33,295 nucleotides of DNA from Legionellaceae bacterium UBA6148 (GCA_002423125.1 DIUW01000025.1:1-33295); one strand, 5' to 3'; shown: positions 9,941-19,343, numbered from the stretch's first letter. A program made the numbers and translations. The notes: generated from the letters alone by a model not told the origin.

Positions 9941-10871
9941 GATCTTGCCCCTGCTGATTGAGTCGTTCAATATGCGCCTGATTTAAAGTTGAGGCCGTTC
10001 CTGAATCGGGTACGTGAAGGCGCGACATGAGTTCTTGTTCAATGGGCGATAAATTAAGCTTGCTGAAATTAATGTGTTCCAATTCTTGAGGGGTTATTCC
10101 GCGACAATCAGGCGATTTTGCCTTGCCAAAAGGGATATGAAGTTGAGCTTTCCGACCTTCTTTTTGAATAATGGCACTGAGCTTTGTGGGGAAAATGCAA
10201 TAAGCATGGTGATATTCAAGATCGAGTTTATGTTTTTTATATTTCCCAAGAGACACGACCCTAGCCTCGTCCTTTGCTTTTTGAAGTGCTTGCATGTCGG
10301 ATGGGCAGTTCTTTACCCAATCACCCCATCCGCTATCTGTACAACAATCGCGAAAACCAAGGGGGTACGATTTACAATTCATTGCCGATCCCGAAAAAAT
10401 CTTAGCCATTCCCTCACCGATTTGGTTGGTGGATACCTCACTTGCAACACCTGCCAATGCGCCGAGGCGTGAAGCTCCCTCGCTCATATCATGGCTTTCT
10501 TCATTCTTGGTTGTGTCACAATCTCCTTCTTTCATATCTGAGCTACCCTCAATGAGTTGCTCGGCTATTTGCATTTCAGGACTATTTAGATTTTGGATAG
10601 CCTTCGTTCGCGTGTTGTATTGTGTGTAAACCTGATTTGCCGTTTCATTTTGAGTGGTCGCTGAAAGTCCTTGGCCTTTCAGGCCATCATTATTTTCAGT
10701 CGGGTTTAAGCGTATTTCGGCAGGAGTTTGTGTAAACCCTTGCAATACCTCACCCGGCTTAAATTGTTCAAGAGCGTGTTTGAACGCATCGGCTGTTGCC
10801 AATGGCGCTGATGGTTCTGCGCATAAACACGCACTGAGCAACCACATGAAAATCCCAATTGTCTTAGCCAT
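9933..10871 (-). CDS. traN: TraN, mating-pair stabilisation protein (short form)
   Basis: The 312-residue protein has a signal peptide (LLSACLCAEPSAP) and matches the conserved C-terminal cysteine domain of TraN. Seven cysteines are visible after the signal, including NCKSYPLGFRDCCTDSGWGDW and a later AYCIFP and PDCRG. F TraN is about 602 residues with many more cysteines, and its extra part contacts the recipient outer membrane protein. That recognition part is missing or much reduced here. It is an outer-membrane, surface-exposed protein in the family. The ATG at 10871 overlaps the trbC stop by 8 bases. Confidence 0.85.
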   Translation of the reverse strand: MAKTIGIFMWLLSACLCAEPSAPLATADAFKHALEQFKPGEVLQGFTQTPAEIRLNPTENNDGLKGQGLSATTQNETANQVYTQYNTRTKAIQNLNSPEMQIAEQLIEGSSDMKEGDCDTTKNEESHDMSEGASRLGALAGVASEVSTNQIGEGMAKIFSGSAMNCKSYPLGFRDCCTDSGWGDWVKNCPSDMQALQKAKDEARVVSLGKYKKHKLDLEYHHAYCIFPTKLSAIIQKEGRKAQLHIPFGKAKSPDCRGITPQELEHINFSKLNLSPIEQELMSRLHVPDSGTASTLNQAHIERLNQQGQDHD

Positions 10872-11286
10872 TGATTAATTGCCTCACATCACTCGCGGTC
10901 ATCCCACTATCGCCATGTCCTGCGATTCTCAACAACCCATCACTCAACGACAAATTGCCATAAAGCACATCAAACGCTTTCCCGTTATCTACAACGAGCG
11001 CCGGAACTTGTTTAATCCCAAATCGTGCAAAAGCAGTGGGATCAATTTGCAAGTTCAGGTTGGGCACTGTTTTTGAAAGCGCTTGAATACGCTGAACGGT
11101 TTTAGGCATTGAATTATCAACAAGCCCATTAAGAAGCGCCGGAATATTTAAACGTGCGCTTTCACTCAATGTCTGCTGTAGTAAACGTTCCGGCATTGAA
11201 AAGCTTACAAAGACTTGTGCGATTGGCGCACTCATCGCCTCAAACCCCACAAGACCCATGATTAATCCCATCATTAACTTACGCAC
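10864..11286 (-). CDS. trbC: TrbC, F-type pilus assembly protein
   Basis: The protein is 140 residues starting at GTG 11286. The open frame continues upstream to 11454, but that part overlaps traU. The GTG has a strong ribosome site (AAGGGGG, seven bases before), 20 bp after the traU stop, and is followed by a signal peptide (LMMGLIMGLVGFEAMSA). The mature part has a thioredoxin-like fold pattern: QVFVSFSMPERLLQQ, then FGIKQVPALVV with a cis-proline, and no CXXC. In F, TrbC is a periplasmic protein interacting with TraW and needed for pilus assembly. It is shorter than F TrbC (212). Confidence 0.88.
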   Translation of the reverse strand: MRKLMMGLIMGLVGFEAMSAPIAQVFVSFSMPERLLQQTLSESARLNIPALLNGLVDNSMPKTVQRIQALSKTVPNLNLQIDPTAFARFGIKQVPALVVDNGKAFDVLYGNLSLSDGLLRIAGHGDSGMTASDVRQLING

Positions 11287-11305
11287 GATAACGCCCCCTT
11301 GATTG

Positions 11306-12289
11306 TCATAAAAACGTACAATTTCTTTTTCGCCACACCAAAAACCCATATTGATCGGGTGTATGCGGTTTAATCTTTCCGGCTTCCCATGTAAGCGTTG
11401 ATGCACCGCTTGGATAACAATGACCACCATCAGCAACTTGATTGACCATCTCATAGCGATAACGTGATTTTGGAACCGTTGGGTAGTGGTGTTCAGTGCA
11501 AATGGCGCCTTTATCAGGACTAGAATCAGGGATCAGATAGTCACGATGCAGTTTGTAATTCAGGCGCTCCGTTAACAGAAGAGCGGTTTGAACCGGAGAT
11601 ACTGGGGCATTAACATGCCCTGTTAATGGGTAATGACTACCTTGTGAACCTGCGCACCAAAAGAGACTGTCTAATGGCTGCGATTGAAGTGTTGATGAAA
11701 TACTGTCTGCCGCACAGGCAGTTTGTGCGATTGGATTGCCGAATAAAGTAGCCTCGGGGTTCAACACAAAACTCATTTCTGAATCTGACCATAGGGGATC
11801 AAGCTCCGTTAAATAGGCAATATCAAAGTCGCCCGTTTGTAAACAACCAACGCTCGTGATGATATTAAGCCAATTAAGCAACGGGTATTTGTACCAATGT
11901 ACGTGATAAAATGCACCGACCTCGCCTTGCCCAACATGGTGTTGACCACCTCGGGATTGTTTAGCTCCAAGTTTGACTTGATGTCCGCCTAAATTCACCA
12001 AGCAGTAAGGTGTATCGGTTACATCCACAAGGGCTTGAGGTTCCCAAAAGCCAATATTAAGACCTATTCGCCATCCAGTACTCGCAGGACACATGCCAAT
12101 GGGCGAGGATGCATTGCGCGTATCAGGCAAATGACTACCTACTATTTTCGAGCCACCAATTGACAGGGGGAATAAACATCGCCAGCAAACATCTTTAATC
12201 GGGTTCACAAAATGCCCCGTGCAATGGGATGCGTTTGCCATAGTGGTTAATGTGAGTAGAGCACTTAAAACAACAGGTTTAAATTTCAT
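11306..12289 (-). CDS. traU: TraU, DNA transfer and pilus assembly protein
   Basis: The 327-residue length equals the family norm (F TraU 330). It has a signal peptide (LTTMANA|SHCTG) and the characteristic start of the mature protein CTGHFVNPIKDVCWRCLFP, with IGGSKIVG just after. There are many cysteines, so it is a likely TrbB client. In F, TraU is periplasmic and needed more for DNA transfer than for pilus formation. The ribosome site is GGAG, seven bases before ATG. The start overlaps the traW end by 11 bases. Confidence 0.93.
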   Translation of the reverse strand: MKFKPVVLSALLTLTTMANASHCTGHFVNPIKDVCWRCLFPLSIGGSKIVGSHLPDTRNASSPIGMCPASTGWRIGLNIGFWEPQALVDVTDTPYCLVNLGGHQVKLGAKQSRGGQHHVGQGEVGAFYHVHWYKYPLLNWLNIITSVGCLQTGDFDIAYLTELDPLWSDSEMSFVLNPEATLFGNPIAQTACAADSISSTLQSQPLDSLFWCAGSQGSHYPLTGHVNAPVSPVQTALLLTERLNYKLHRDYLIPDSSPDKGAICTEHHYPTVPKSRYRYEMVNQVADGGHCYPSGASTLTWEAGKIKPHTPDQYGFLVWRKRNCTFL

Positions 12290-12914
12290 CGCCGCTCTCC
12301 TTGATTACAACTTCTGAAACCTGCAAGCGGTTCTGATTTCGTTTGACGGTTGCAGGCACTGCGCTTAATTGAAAACGTGTAGATAATCGGCCGCCTTGGT
12401 CGAAATAAATTGCGCTTTCCAATGCCTGCTCGGCATCGCGAACCGCACCACCCGTTAAAATAAATTTTGGATTTTGGCATTGGTGCTGTTGCTTCTGCGC
12501 CCAAAGCAATTGCGCATGATCATCAGCATTAAAGAAGAGCCAGCAAGGGGTATAATTGGGGCGTTGTTCCAGTCCATTAACGCGTGTACCTGTGGGATAA
12601 ATGATTTGTCCGTGTTCATCTAAAATAGGATGGGTCAGTATCACCGTTGGGTCGTAGTGATAGATGCGTTTAAGAATCGCACGGGGCAATCCAACGGGAT
12701 GAGGACGATTAGCCGTTCGCTCTGCACGCGCTTGAAATGAGGACTCCATTGCGTGCAGCTCGCCACTCGCCGTCAGTTTTTGTAATCTGAGATCAATGAA
12801 ATCTAAAAAGCTCATTTCACTTACAGGAAAAGTTTCGCCTACAACGCCAAAGGATTTTGAAAAACTTAACGTTCCTATACAGGCCAACATCAACCCAAAC
12901 AATGCGCGCTTCAT
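12279..12914 (-). CDS. traW: TraW, periplasmic pilus assembly protein
   Basis: The 211-residue length equals F TraW (210). It has a signal peptide and then the mature N-terminus GVVGETFPVSEMSFLDFI, which is the family signature. Another conserved segment is ILTHPILDEHGQIIYPTGTRVN. F TraW works with TrbC and TraU in pilus assembly and DNA transfer. The start codon overlaps the trbI stop (ATGA, 12911-12914). Confidence 0.92.
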   Translation of the reverse strand: MKRALFGLMLACIGTLSFSKSFGVVGETFPVSEMSFLDFIDLRLQKLTASGELHAMESSFQARAERTANRPHPVGLPRAILKRIYHYDPTVILTHPILDEHGQIIYPTGTRVNGLEQRPNYTPCWLFFNADDHAQLLWAQKQQHQCQNPKFILTGGAVRDAEQALESAIYFDQGGRLSTRFQLSAVPATVKRNQNRLQVSEVVIKESGDEI

Positions 12915-13231
12915 GACTGACCTCTCATGGCGTTGGCAAGCAGTGGAATAATGGATGTTGTTATATCCCTGTTACTGGAAAGGACATGAGCGCTATCAAA
13001 AATGACGACGTGATGACTTTTGGCATAAGCATCCAGCACACCATTGAGCTTATGATTGAAGGTCTCGCTTGATCTTTTTACGCTTTCATTAGACGCATGG
13101 TGAAGCGCCAATTGATGAATAAATTGACCTTTGATGTGGTTTAGATCAATCGTTGCAACGTTTGATGATGGTTTCATCCACACCAACACCGTCAACGCAA
13201 TAGCACCTACTACCACAGGCCATTGCTTCAT
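12911..13231 (-). CDS. trbI: TrbI, F-type inner-membrane protein affecting pilus retraction
   Basis: This 106-residue protein has one N-terminal membrane segment (about 5-19, VVVGAIALTVLVW) and a short periplasmic part containing HHVVIFDSAHVLSS, the region seen in TrbI of F-type systems. It is a little shorter than F TrbI (128). Position between traC and traW is the same as in F and supports the call. It overlaps traC by ATGA (13228-13231) and traW likewise, so the three are translationally coupled. Not to be confused with the P-type TrbI, which is VirB10-like. Confidence 0.85.
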   Translation of the reverse strand: MKQWPVVVGAIALTVLVWMKPSSNVATIDLNHIKGQFIHQLALHHASNESVKRSSETFNHKLNGVLDAYAKSHHVVIFDSAHVLSSNRDITTSIIPLLANAMRGQS

Positions 13232-15825
13232 GATGTTGCTTCCTGTTGAAGATTCGCGACTCGTCGAACCGCATCACTCATTGAAACGCCTTCGGCAACC
13301 AATGCTTCAATCGCGCCAAACACATCGCCACTTGTTGAGAATAATGCGGTTGAAAATGGATCGGCAAAGTAGCGATGGAAGGTATGACAAGTTCCAAATT
13401 GCATCATCAGACTTGAAAAGCCCTGACCATGCGCTTCGCCAAACGATTCAATCATTTTGACTTGGCTCGGGGTGAACGCCTTGGGGTGGGAATCCATATA
13501 TCCTTTAAATCCACCTTGGCGCATGATGATTTTAGTATCACTACTGGCCGCAATCGCTTGACCTTGAATGGATGCGCTAGTGTCTTCCAAATACTGCGTG
13601 ATGACAGAGAAGCCACCGTTATGCTTACGTGCGGTACGAAATCCTTGCGCAATGAAATTGGCTGCCACGGGATTTGAGCCTAATAAAAACCGCCAGGCTT
13701 CATCAATGAAACACTGTTTTCTAATCCGTCGGTCGGTTTGGTAGAATTGCCCTTGAATAATGACAATCATCACAAACATCACAATGGTTAAAAGCTCAGG
13801 ATTGTTTTCAAGGGCGCCCATCTCGAGTACGACGAAATTTGATTTATTTAGAAGCGGCGTTGGGCTATTAAACATCGCGCCATAAATGCCATCACGACCA
13901 TATTGATTGAGAAGAACTATCAAATCTTTCAAACGCCGATCGTTGTCTGATTCAGGCATTAAAAGCATCTCACGAAGACATGCAATGACATCATCAATAC
14001 AGGCTTCTCTGCCATTTTTTTTCCATACCGCAAGTAGCGCTTGTAAAAGCCAGGCGTTTTGTACTGGATCTAATTCCGCCCGAGGACTTGCCATAAGGCC
14101 TAATAAATCTCGAATTTGAACGTAGTCGTTGACCTGCTCCCCTGCAATTTCGGTCACACCATCAAAATCAAACAGGGTAAACGGATTGAGGGAGAGCGTT
14201 GAGGCATCAATATAAGTACCGCCCACCATTTCGCACAAATGCTTGTACGAGCCGCCTAAATCAATAACAAACGTCAAATGATCGCGTGATTGCGCCTCTT
14301 GAAGGAGAGCCAATTGAAAAAACGATTTGCCCGAGCCACTGGATGCAACGGTTAATCGGTTGTAATTAGTAATGGGTAGATTTTTGTCATCAAACGGATC
14401 GTAAAAAAATAATTGATGACGATAGGTCGGCAGAATCAAACCCGAACGTGAGCCTTTAAATTCAGAAACGATGGGCAGAAGATTAGCGACATTATAGTGA
14501 CTCAATGGTTTAGTCATTCCCATGAGCTCAAAACTGCCAAACAATCCTTCGCTTAATAAAAAAGGAAGGCACCCTAAATATCGCAGCCATTGCTTGCAAG
14601 GGGCGGGAGTTAACGTGAATTCACATTGTCGAAAGGCACTAATGGCTTTGGCCGTGTGTTCACGCGCTTTGGCCTCCGTTGTTAAAAGCATCACATTATA
14701 AAACGTTGGAAAAATCTCTAAATTTCCTTTGCTTCCCTCATCGTGGACAATAGACCACTCTTCAAGCTCATCATGAAGGCCAGGATTAATAAACAGTTGC
14801 ACGGCATTGAGGTTATCTGAAAGCGATTTTGCACGACGCTTGGCCGTTGCGCGCAGACGTTCTTGATTTGCGCCTCGAATCGTAAAGCTGATGACAAACG
14901 GGCATTGAATGCCGTGTTCTGGGTGCATCAGATTGGCGAATAAATCAGGCGTTTGCCATAACGCCCAAGGGGTGTGCTTCTTAGGATATCCTGACAGCTC
15001 GCATTGAACTGCGCGAACCGTTTGCACGTCGCCCATGAGGTCTGTGGTTGAAAAGTCCATTCCACGGTCAAAAACCTCGACGGTGGTCGATGGATCAACG
15101 ATTGAATCGCGAATCAGTACACCTGTTTCCTCGATCTCTGGCCACTCGATGTCATTAAGATTAGGCGATGTGAGCGTTCTCAACAGACGTTGAAAATCAA
15201 ATTTTCCCAAGCGCTCAAAAGCAAGGCCGTCCACTTTCAATTCAGACGCCCAGTCATCGCGAAGCAGACTCAAACGCGTTTGAAAATCGCCGGTCTTTTT
15301 CATGGATAGGAAAAAATAGCAGCGATAATCGGCCAATTGTGCAGGCACGTTTCGCCCATTGGGGTAGCCGTTTTTTACCGCCTTTAAGTGAAAATCAATA
15401 CTCTGACGGGCAAGCTCTGCATATATTCCACCTTTTTTTAAAATGGGCTCGAAGTTGCGCGCCAATTCACCACCAATATATTGGTGCTTGTAGAGCATCA
15501 CTGTGCAATCAACACCAACAGGTAGTTTTGTTTTAAAAAGCTCGGCCATGGATTTCATGAGCGATTCATCGGCACCCGAGGCTGGTAATACATGAAGGCC
15601 AAAACCCGCCGTCGTGCGATTGATAAAGATGTCTTCTGCATCAATAGACTCATACGGCAGAATGCTTTTAAAAGAAGGCAAATCAATCTCAACCAGCTTT
15701 TGAGCCCGGTGTTGGTCTTTTATTGAAACGGGCGCCATGCCATCCGTTTCACCTAACATCTGTGAAAACCGATGAAGCCCTGCGCGTGCTTTGTCTCGTA
15801 ATTCGCTAATCCATGAATCGTGCAT
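13228..15825 (-). CDS. traC: TraC, conjugation ATPase (VirB4 family)
   Basis: This is the ATPase that drives pilus subunit and substrate movement at the inner face of the membrane. Walker A is VASSGSGKSFF near residue 495 and Walker B is QCFIDEAWRF near 703. I choose the ATG at 15825 (M-H-D-S-W), which gives 865 residues (F TraC 875). It has AAGGA seven to eight bases before it and lies just after the traV stop. The open frame extends 16 codons further into traV but without good support. The N-terminal half carries FKSILPYESID, typical of the TraC N domain. Confidence 0.93.
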   Translation of the reverse strand: MHDSWISELRDKARAGLHRFSQMLGETDGMAPVSIKDQHRAQKLVEIDLPSFKSILPYESIDAEDIFINRTTAGFGLHVLPASGADESLMKSMAELFKTKLPVGVDCTVMLYKHQYIGGELARNFEPILKKGGIYAELARQSIDFHLKAVKNGYPNGRNVPAQLADYRCYFFLSMKKTGDFQTRLSLLRDDWASELKVDGLAFERLGKFDFQRLLRTLTSPNLNDIEWPEIEETGVLIRDSIVDPSTTVEVFDRGMDFSTTDLMGDVQTVRAVQCELSGYPKKHTPWALWQTPDLFANLMHPEHGIQCPFVISFTIRGANQERLRATAKRRAKSLSDNLNAVQLFINPGLHDELEEWSIVHDEGSKGNLEIFPTFYNVMLLTTEAKAREHTAKAISAFRQCEFTLTPAPCKQWLRYLGCLPFLLSEGLFGSFELMGMTKPLSHYNVANLLPIVSEFKGSRSGLILPTYRHQLFFYDPFDDKNLPITNYNRLTVASSGSGKSFFQLALLQEAQSRDHLTFVIDLGGSYKHLCEMVGGTYIDASTLSLNPFTLFDFDGVTEIAGEQVNDYVQIRDLLGLMASPRAELDPVQNAWLLQALLAVWKKNGREACIDDVIACLREMLLMPESDNDRRLKDLIVLLNQYGRDGIYGAMFNSPTPLLNKSNFVVLEMGALENNPELLTIVMFVMIVIIQGQFYQTDRRIRKQCFIDEAWRFLLGSNPVAANFIAQGFRTARKHNGGFSVITQYLEDTSASIQGQAIAASSDTKIIMRQGGFKGYMDSHPKAFTPSQVKMIESFGEAHGQGFSSLMMQFGTCHTFHRYFADPFSTALFSTSGDVFGAIEALVAEGVSMSDAVRRVANLQQEATS

Positions 15826-15835
15826 ATTTTTATCC

Positions 15836-16120
15836 TTAGCCGCGTGCATGCAAAGTGTGGTTTTGAGCTGCACCTAATTTATTTAGGTGTCCATCATTCT
15901 GAGGTGCTACCCACGCATACGGATGCGCGGAATGACTTCGTTTTTGTTGAGATGCCCGAGTACCATCGGCATAACGTGTCATAGCATCCACCTGCTCAAT
16001 GGTCATGCAACTATCACCTGCCGTTGCGTTACAACTAAACTCTGAATTCATGGGTGAACAAGCGCTCATTAAAAACCCCGCTGCACTGATTGCGACGATG
16101 GATAACACTCGAATACTCAT
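15836..16120 (-). CDS. traV: TraV, outer-membrane lipoprotein (VirB7-like), short
   Basis: The 94-residue protein has a lipoprotein signal with lipobox LMSAC (Cys at residue 21) followed by EFSCNATAGDSCMTIEQ, which is the conserved TraV N-terminal block with two cysteines. F TraV is 171 residues, so the C-terminal half is missing or shortened. In F, TraV anchors the TraB/TraK core complex in the outer membrane. The start overlaps the traB stop by ATGA (16117-16120). Confidence 0.87.
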   Translation of the reverse strand: MSIRVLSIVAISAAGFLMSACSPMNSEFSCNATAGDSCMTIEQVDAMTRYADGTRASQQKRSHSAHPYAWVAPQNDGHLNKLGAAQNHTLHARG

Positions 16121-17457
16121 GGTTGAACTCCAGTTGATGCAAAGGATTGATTAGCGAGTTGGTCAATTTGCCCCAAGACTTCTGGGGGAACATTGAAGTT
16201 CGGTGAATCATCTTGATTCACCGGAGTGGCGGTGTTATTTATAGTGCTCATGCGACGCGTGCTTTGTGGCCTATCTTGATTGGATGCATCCTCCGCTGGC
16301 TCTAAATAAAAGCCATCTTTAAACACAATCGTCACCACATTACCTGAGCCTACTTGAATAACGGGGTGGTATTGCTCTGCACGTTTCACGTAATATTGCG
16401 ACAACACATCAGCAGCCTTTGATGCGCCACCATAGGCCGCATACGGTCCGATATTGGATTGAGGGACAACCGATGCAGCCCCAAACGAACTGATGCTTTG
16501 CACCGATTGCGCGTATTGTGCAGCAGACGCAATCCCGGCTAAGGCGCCACTAATACCCGCCCATTGCATGATTTTGTTATCACGCATTAACGGCACACCT
16601 TTCACGCCGACCTTACCGTTGAAGAACACCCAGCCGGTCACTTCTTTATCAATAATAGGTTCGCCCGGATGTGCGCATGAAATTTTATAAAGGGTTGCGA
16701 ATGCACGTTCACTCGAAATATCGCCATAGGCATTCCCGCTGACACGACAACCTCGAAGGCGCGAACGCTGACCATTGGGTAGCGTGCCATCTTCCAAAAA
16801 TTTAAAGAGCATCACGCCATTGTTTTTGCTCTGTCCATTGACCGATGCATCGGCGTCTGCCCCTCCTAAAATCACGGCGCGAACCGACGTATTGGAGGGT
16901 ACATAGCGATTGGGATTTAAACGGGTTTGAGTCTTTGCGTGATGAAGTCTCCGAAAAGACACCATATGTATGCGCACAGGCCGTGGCACCATATTTGCTA
17001 GTTGATTCGCTCCACCGTTATGCCACAGTCCGGCTTGATTACCATTGAGTGAGGCCTGCGAACTGGCTATAAACTGTTGTTGCGTTGGACTTGGCGGTGT
17101 TTCTTCTCTTTTTAATTGAGCGGTTTCTTGTAATCTTTGAGACAGCTCAAGTGCTTGCCTTTCATGTGTCTCGTTCAACTCTTTCATCGATTGAGTCAGC
17201 TGACTCAGTTGCGTTTTGAGCAATTCCAGCTCGCCTTGTTGAGCCGTCATGGCGCTATCGGCATTGGCTTCGGTAAACGATTCATCAATGATGCCCGTTA
17301 AATCGTTCACTTGGCTCAGCGCCGCATGTTTTTTGGGCTTGGCGTCGGCTAACAATCCCACAACGATCAGGGATAATATGAGCAGACCACCGCCTATCAA
17401 GCTCATCATGCGCATTTGGCGAGATTTAATCAGGCGATTGAGTTGAATATTAGCCAT
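16117..17457 (-). CDS. traB: TraB, scaffold of the conjugation core complex (VirB10-like)
   Basis: This is a 446-residue protein from ATG 17457; the open frame begins two codons earlier at a TTG that I reject. The ribosome site GAGAGG is six bases before the ATG. It has one membrane segment near residues 18-38, a coiled-coil stretch (about 65-115, many Glu/Gln/Leu heptads), and the C-terminal VirB10-like domain (VRAVILGGADADAS, later GWVFFNGKVGVKG). It spans both membranes and links TraK and TraV with the inner-membrane parts. It overlaps the traK end by 8 bases. Confidence 0.92.
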   Translation of the reverse strand: MANIQLNRLIKSRQMRMMSLIGGGLLILSLIVVGLLADAKPKKHAALSQVNDLTGIIDESFTEANADSAMTAQQGELELLKTQLSQLTQSMKELNETHERQALELSQRLQETAQLKREETPPSPTQQQFIASSQASLNGNQAGLWHNGGANQLANMVPRPVRIHMVSFRRLHHAKTQTRLNPNRYVPSNTSVRAVILGGADADASVNGQSKNNGVMLFKFLEDGTLPNGQRSRLRGCRVSGNAYGDISSERAFATLYKISCAHPGEPIIDKEVTGWVFFNGKVGVKGVPLMRDNKIMQWAGISGALAGIASAAQYAQSVQSISSFGAASVVPQSNIGPYAAYGGASKAADVLSQYYVKRAEQYHPVIQVGSGNVVTIVFKDGFYLEPAEDASNQDRPQSTRRMSTINNTATPVNQDDSPNFNVPPEVLGQIDQLANQSFASTGVQP

Positions 17458-18169
17458 GAGCAACCTCTCGTACCCGATACAGAATGGCGGTTTCGTGAGA
17501 TTTCAAAATGGGTTGAGACAACTTCATAGCCGTGATGTTGTCGCCTTCGAACCACTCAGGCAATAAATTCAGTGGTTTGGCGCTACCGTTGTAGACCTCA
17601 AGTCGTTCGGCCTTAACGCCGTCGCCTGCCCATATTTCTTTAGGGATTAAAGAAAGCCCAGCCCCCATCCGTTCGGCACGTCCAAAAGGATGACTGATAG
17701 TCATGCCCGGCATGAGCTCATGGCGCGCCATGTGATTAATAATTTCGAGCATTGCGTTTTGATGTGGGTCTTGCGTGATTTTGGGGCTCGCAATATTCAC
17801 TATTTTTGTGATGTTGGAAGCCACCGTTTTGGGCGCCACAAGTTCAACTGTCTTGCCTAGTCCATCTTCACCCGTCACGGTCACTGAAAAATGATGCCCG
17901 GATTCAGTAGTCAAAAATAACGTGAACGGACTTGATTGGGTCGTCAACATCACATAAACGCTGCCATCTTGTTCATCGCGCTTAATGCCCATAGCGGTTT
18001 CAGGAAATATGGCCTCCACGATTTTGTCGTTTTTAACGACCAATCGGTTGTAGTTGGACTGGCTTAAATTAAGCGCCACATCACCATTATCACGAACCGC
18101 AAGAGAGGTTTGGCTCATGGCGCTCGATGCCAATAAGGCTAAGACACTACCCATAATCATTTTACGCAT
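17450..18169 (-). CDS. traK: TraK, secretin-like core complex protein (VirB9 family)
   Basis: The 239-residue length equals F TraK (242). It has a signal peptide ending near SSAMSQ, then beta-strand-rich sequence with RLVVKNDKIVEAIFPE and, near the C-terminus, YNGSAKPLNLLPEWFEGDNITAM split across the conserved TraK C-terminal fold. With TraB and TraV it forms the outer-membrane core complex. The ATG overlaps the traE stop by 8 bases. Confidence 0.9.
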   Translation of the reverse strand: MRKMIMGSVLALLASSAMSQTSLAVRDNGDVALNLSQSNYNRLVVKNDKIVEAIFPETAMGIKRDEQDGSVYVMLTTQSSPFTLFLTTESGHHFSVTVTGEDGLGKTVELVAPKTVASNITKIVNIASPKITQDPHQNAMLEIINHMARHELMPGMTISHPFGRAERMGAGLSLIPKEIWAGDGVKAERLEVYNGSAKPLNLLPEWFEGDNITAMKLSQPILKSHETAILYRVREVAHG

Positions 18170-18731
18170 GCTCCAACTCCTTCACTTTTACGAAACTTAA
18201 AATGGATAAACGCCCAAACCGATAGCGATACGTCAGTTCATAGCGGATATGTGCAGATTTCAGATCCCTTATCCCCACAAAGCGATTCAGTACGCCCGTC
18301 ACAGTAGCTTTTAGTGCGCGCGGATCTAACTGCATGTCGGTGATGATAAAATCACTGGATATTTTATTTTTTTGAACAACTGCCGCCTCATTCGCAAGGA
18401 TTGATTGCATAACCCCATATCGACTGCCATCAACAAACATCAGCAAACGTTTGTGAACTGCTGCTACTGTTTCTGGTGTGACATTCAGCCGTGAATAAAT
18501 AAAATTTTCGCTCATCATGCTCAAATACTTTGAGTCAACACTTGAATCTGAATTTGCAAAGCCAGTGCCGCCTTCAAAAGGCGTTACAAGTGTGCGTTGA
18601 TGCAGACTTGTGTACCAAACCAACGCCACCAACAAAAAGTTCGCGGCAAGAAGACCAAATACCAGCGCTACCATCAGATTAAATCGTGCGGACAACTGGC
18701 TGAATCGATTTTGATAAACACTAAAGTCCAT
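18162..18731 (-). CDS. traE: TraE, inner-membrane conjugation protein (VirB8-like fold)
   Basis: The 189-residue length equals F TraE (188). It has one N-terminal membrane segment (about residues 19-42, LMVALVFGLLAANFLLVALV) and a periplasmic domain with LSMMSENFIYSRLNVTPETV and a C-terminal strand-rich part (YRFGRLSILSFVKVKE). It lies 9 bp after traL in the canonical A-L-E-K order. Confidence 0.9.
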   Translation of the reverse strand: MDFSVYQNRFSQLSARFNLMVALVFGLLAANFLLVALVWYTSLHQRTLVTPFEGGTGFANSDSSVDSKYLSMMSENFIYSRLNVTPETVAAVHKRLLMFVDGSRYGVMQSILANEAAVVQKNKISSDFIITDMQLDPRALKATVTGVLNRFVGIRDLKSAHIRYELTYRYRFGRLSILSFVKVKELEHA

Positions 18732-18740
18732 AAAACACCT

Positions 18741-19040
18741 CTATGCGACCCACACTCGAAGGTGTGAAGCGGGTAATTTAGGTAAAAAAAACGTTGTGAT
18801 GGCATGGGGTAAATACCAATATGCCAACACCAACAACACACGAGGGCTACCGCCCTTTTTTAATTGCCGCAGTGCTGCGACTAAGCCAAGCCCAAGAATG
18901 GCAACCACCATTTTCTGGTTACATAGTGCGAGCAACCCAAAACAGGTGACTGCCACTATCAATTCATCCATGGTTAAACTTAAATAGCGCTTAGGCTTAT
19001 CCAGATCAGTTAAAAACCGATACAACACTGCGTCATTCAT
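18741..19040 (-). CDS. traL: TraL, small inner-membrane protein (VirB3-like)
   Basis: This is a 99-residue protein with the family N-terminus YRFLTDLDKPKRYLSLTMDE, then two closely spaced hydrophobic segments (about 26-60) and C-terminal ALRQLKKGGSPRVLLVLAYWYLP in shortened form. Length and position match F TraL (91). The start has an excellent ribosome site (GGAGG, seven bases before). Confidence 0.9.
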   Translation of the reverse strand: MNDAVLYRFLTDLDKPKRYLSLTMDELIVAVTCFGLLALCNQKMVVAILGLGLVAALRQLKKGGSPRVLLVLAYWYLPHAITTFFLPKLPASHLRVWVA

Positions 19041-19055
19041 AAATAACCTCCTTAT

Positions 19056-19343
19056 TCAAAACACAAACGTTTTAAGCAGAAACGCCGGAATAAACGCCAC
19101 ACCAGCCACTCCTAAAAAGACCATCGGATTTTTACTTTTCACGGCCATTGCGGTGGCCAACATAATGTCCACCAAGATAAAAACCTTCCAAAATTTCGAG
19201 CTACTACCTAATGAATCCGCTATATCTCCCTCTAGGGCGCGACCTAATAAATCAGTTGCAAAAGCTGATTTGGTTATCAAGACCAGTGGTAAAACGGTCA
19301 CGCCGTACTTCACGGCATCCGTACATTTTTTTATCATTTTCAT
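19056..19343 (-). CDS. traA: TraA, F-type propilin
   Basis: I choose the ATG at 19343, seven bases after AAGGAG; the open frame extends upstream only through a TTG. The 95-residue product has a long leader ending KSAFA|TDLL, a leader peptidase site at residue 29, leaving a 66-residue mature pilin (F: 70). The mature part has two hydrophobic segments (about 27-40 and 45-60 of the mature chain) around a short basic turn (KSKNP), the F pilin layout. I see no traQ chaperone or traX acetylase gene in this window. Confidence 0.87.
   Translation of the reverse strand: MKMIKKCTDAVKYGVTVLPLVLITKSAFATDLLGRALEGDIADSLGSSSKFWKVFILVDIMLATAMAVKSKNPMVFLGVAGVAFIPAFLLKTFVF

Noticed and set aside
11287..11454. 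Longer trbC start inside traU
   Set aside because: The extension overlaps traU, is not a signal peptide, and the GTG at 11286 has a very strong ribosome site followed by one.
15826..15873. Longer traC start inside traV
   Set aside because: The ATG at 15825 has a clear AAGGA site and gives the normal family length; the extension has none.
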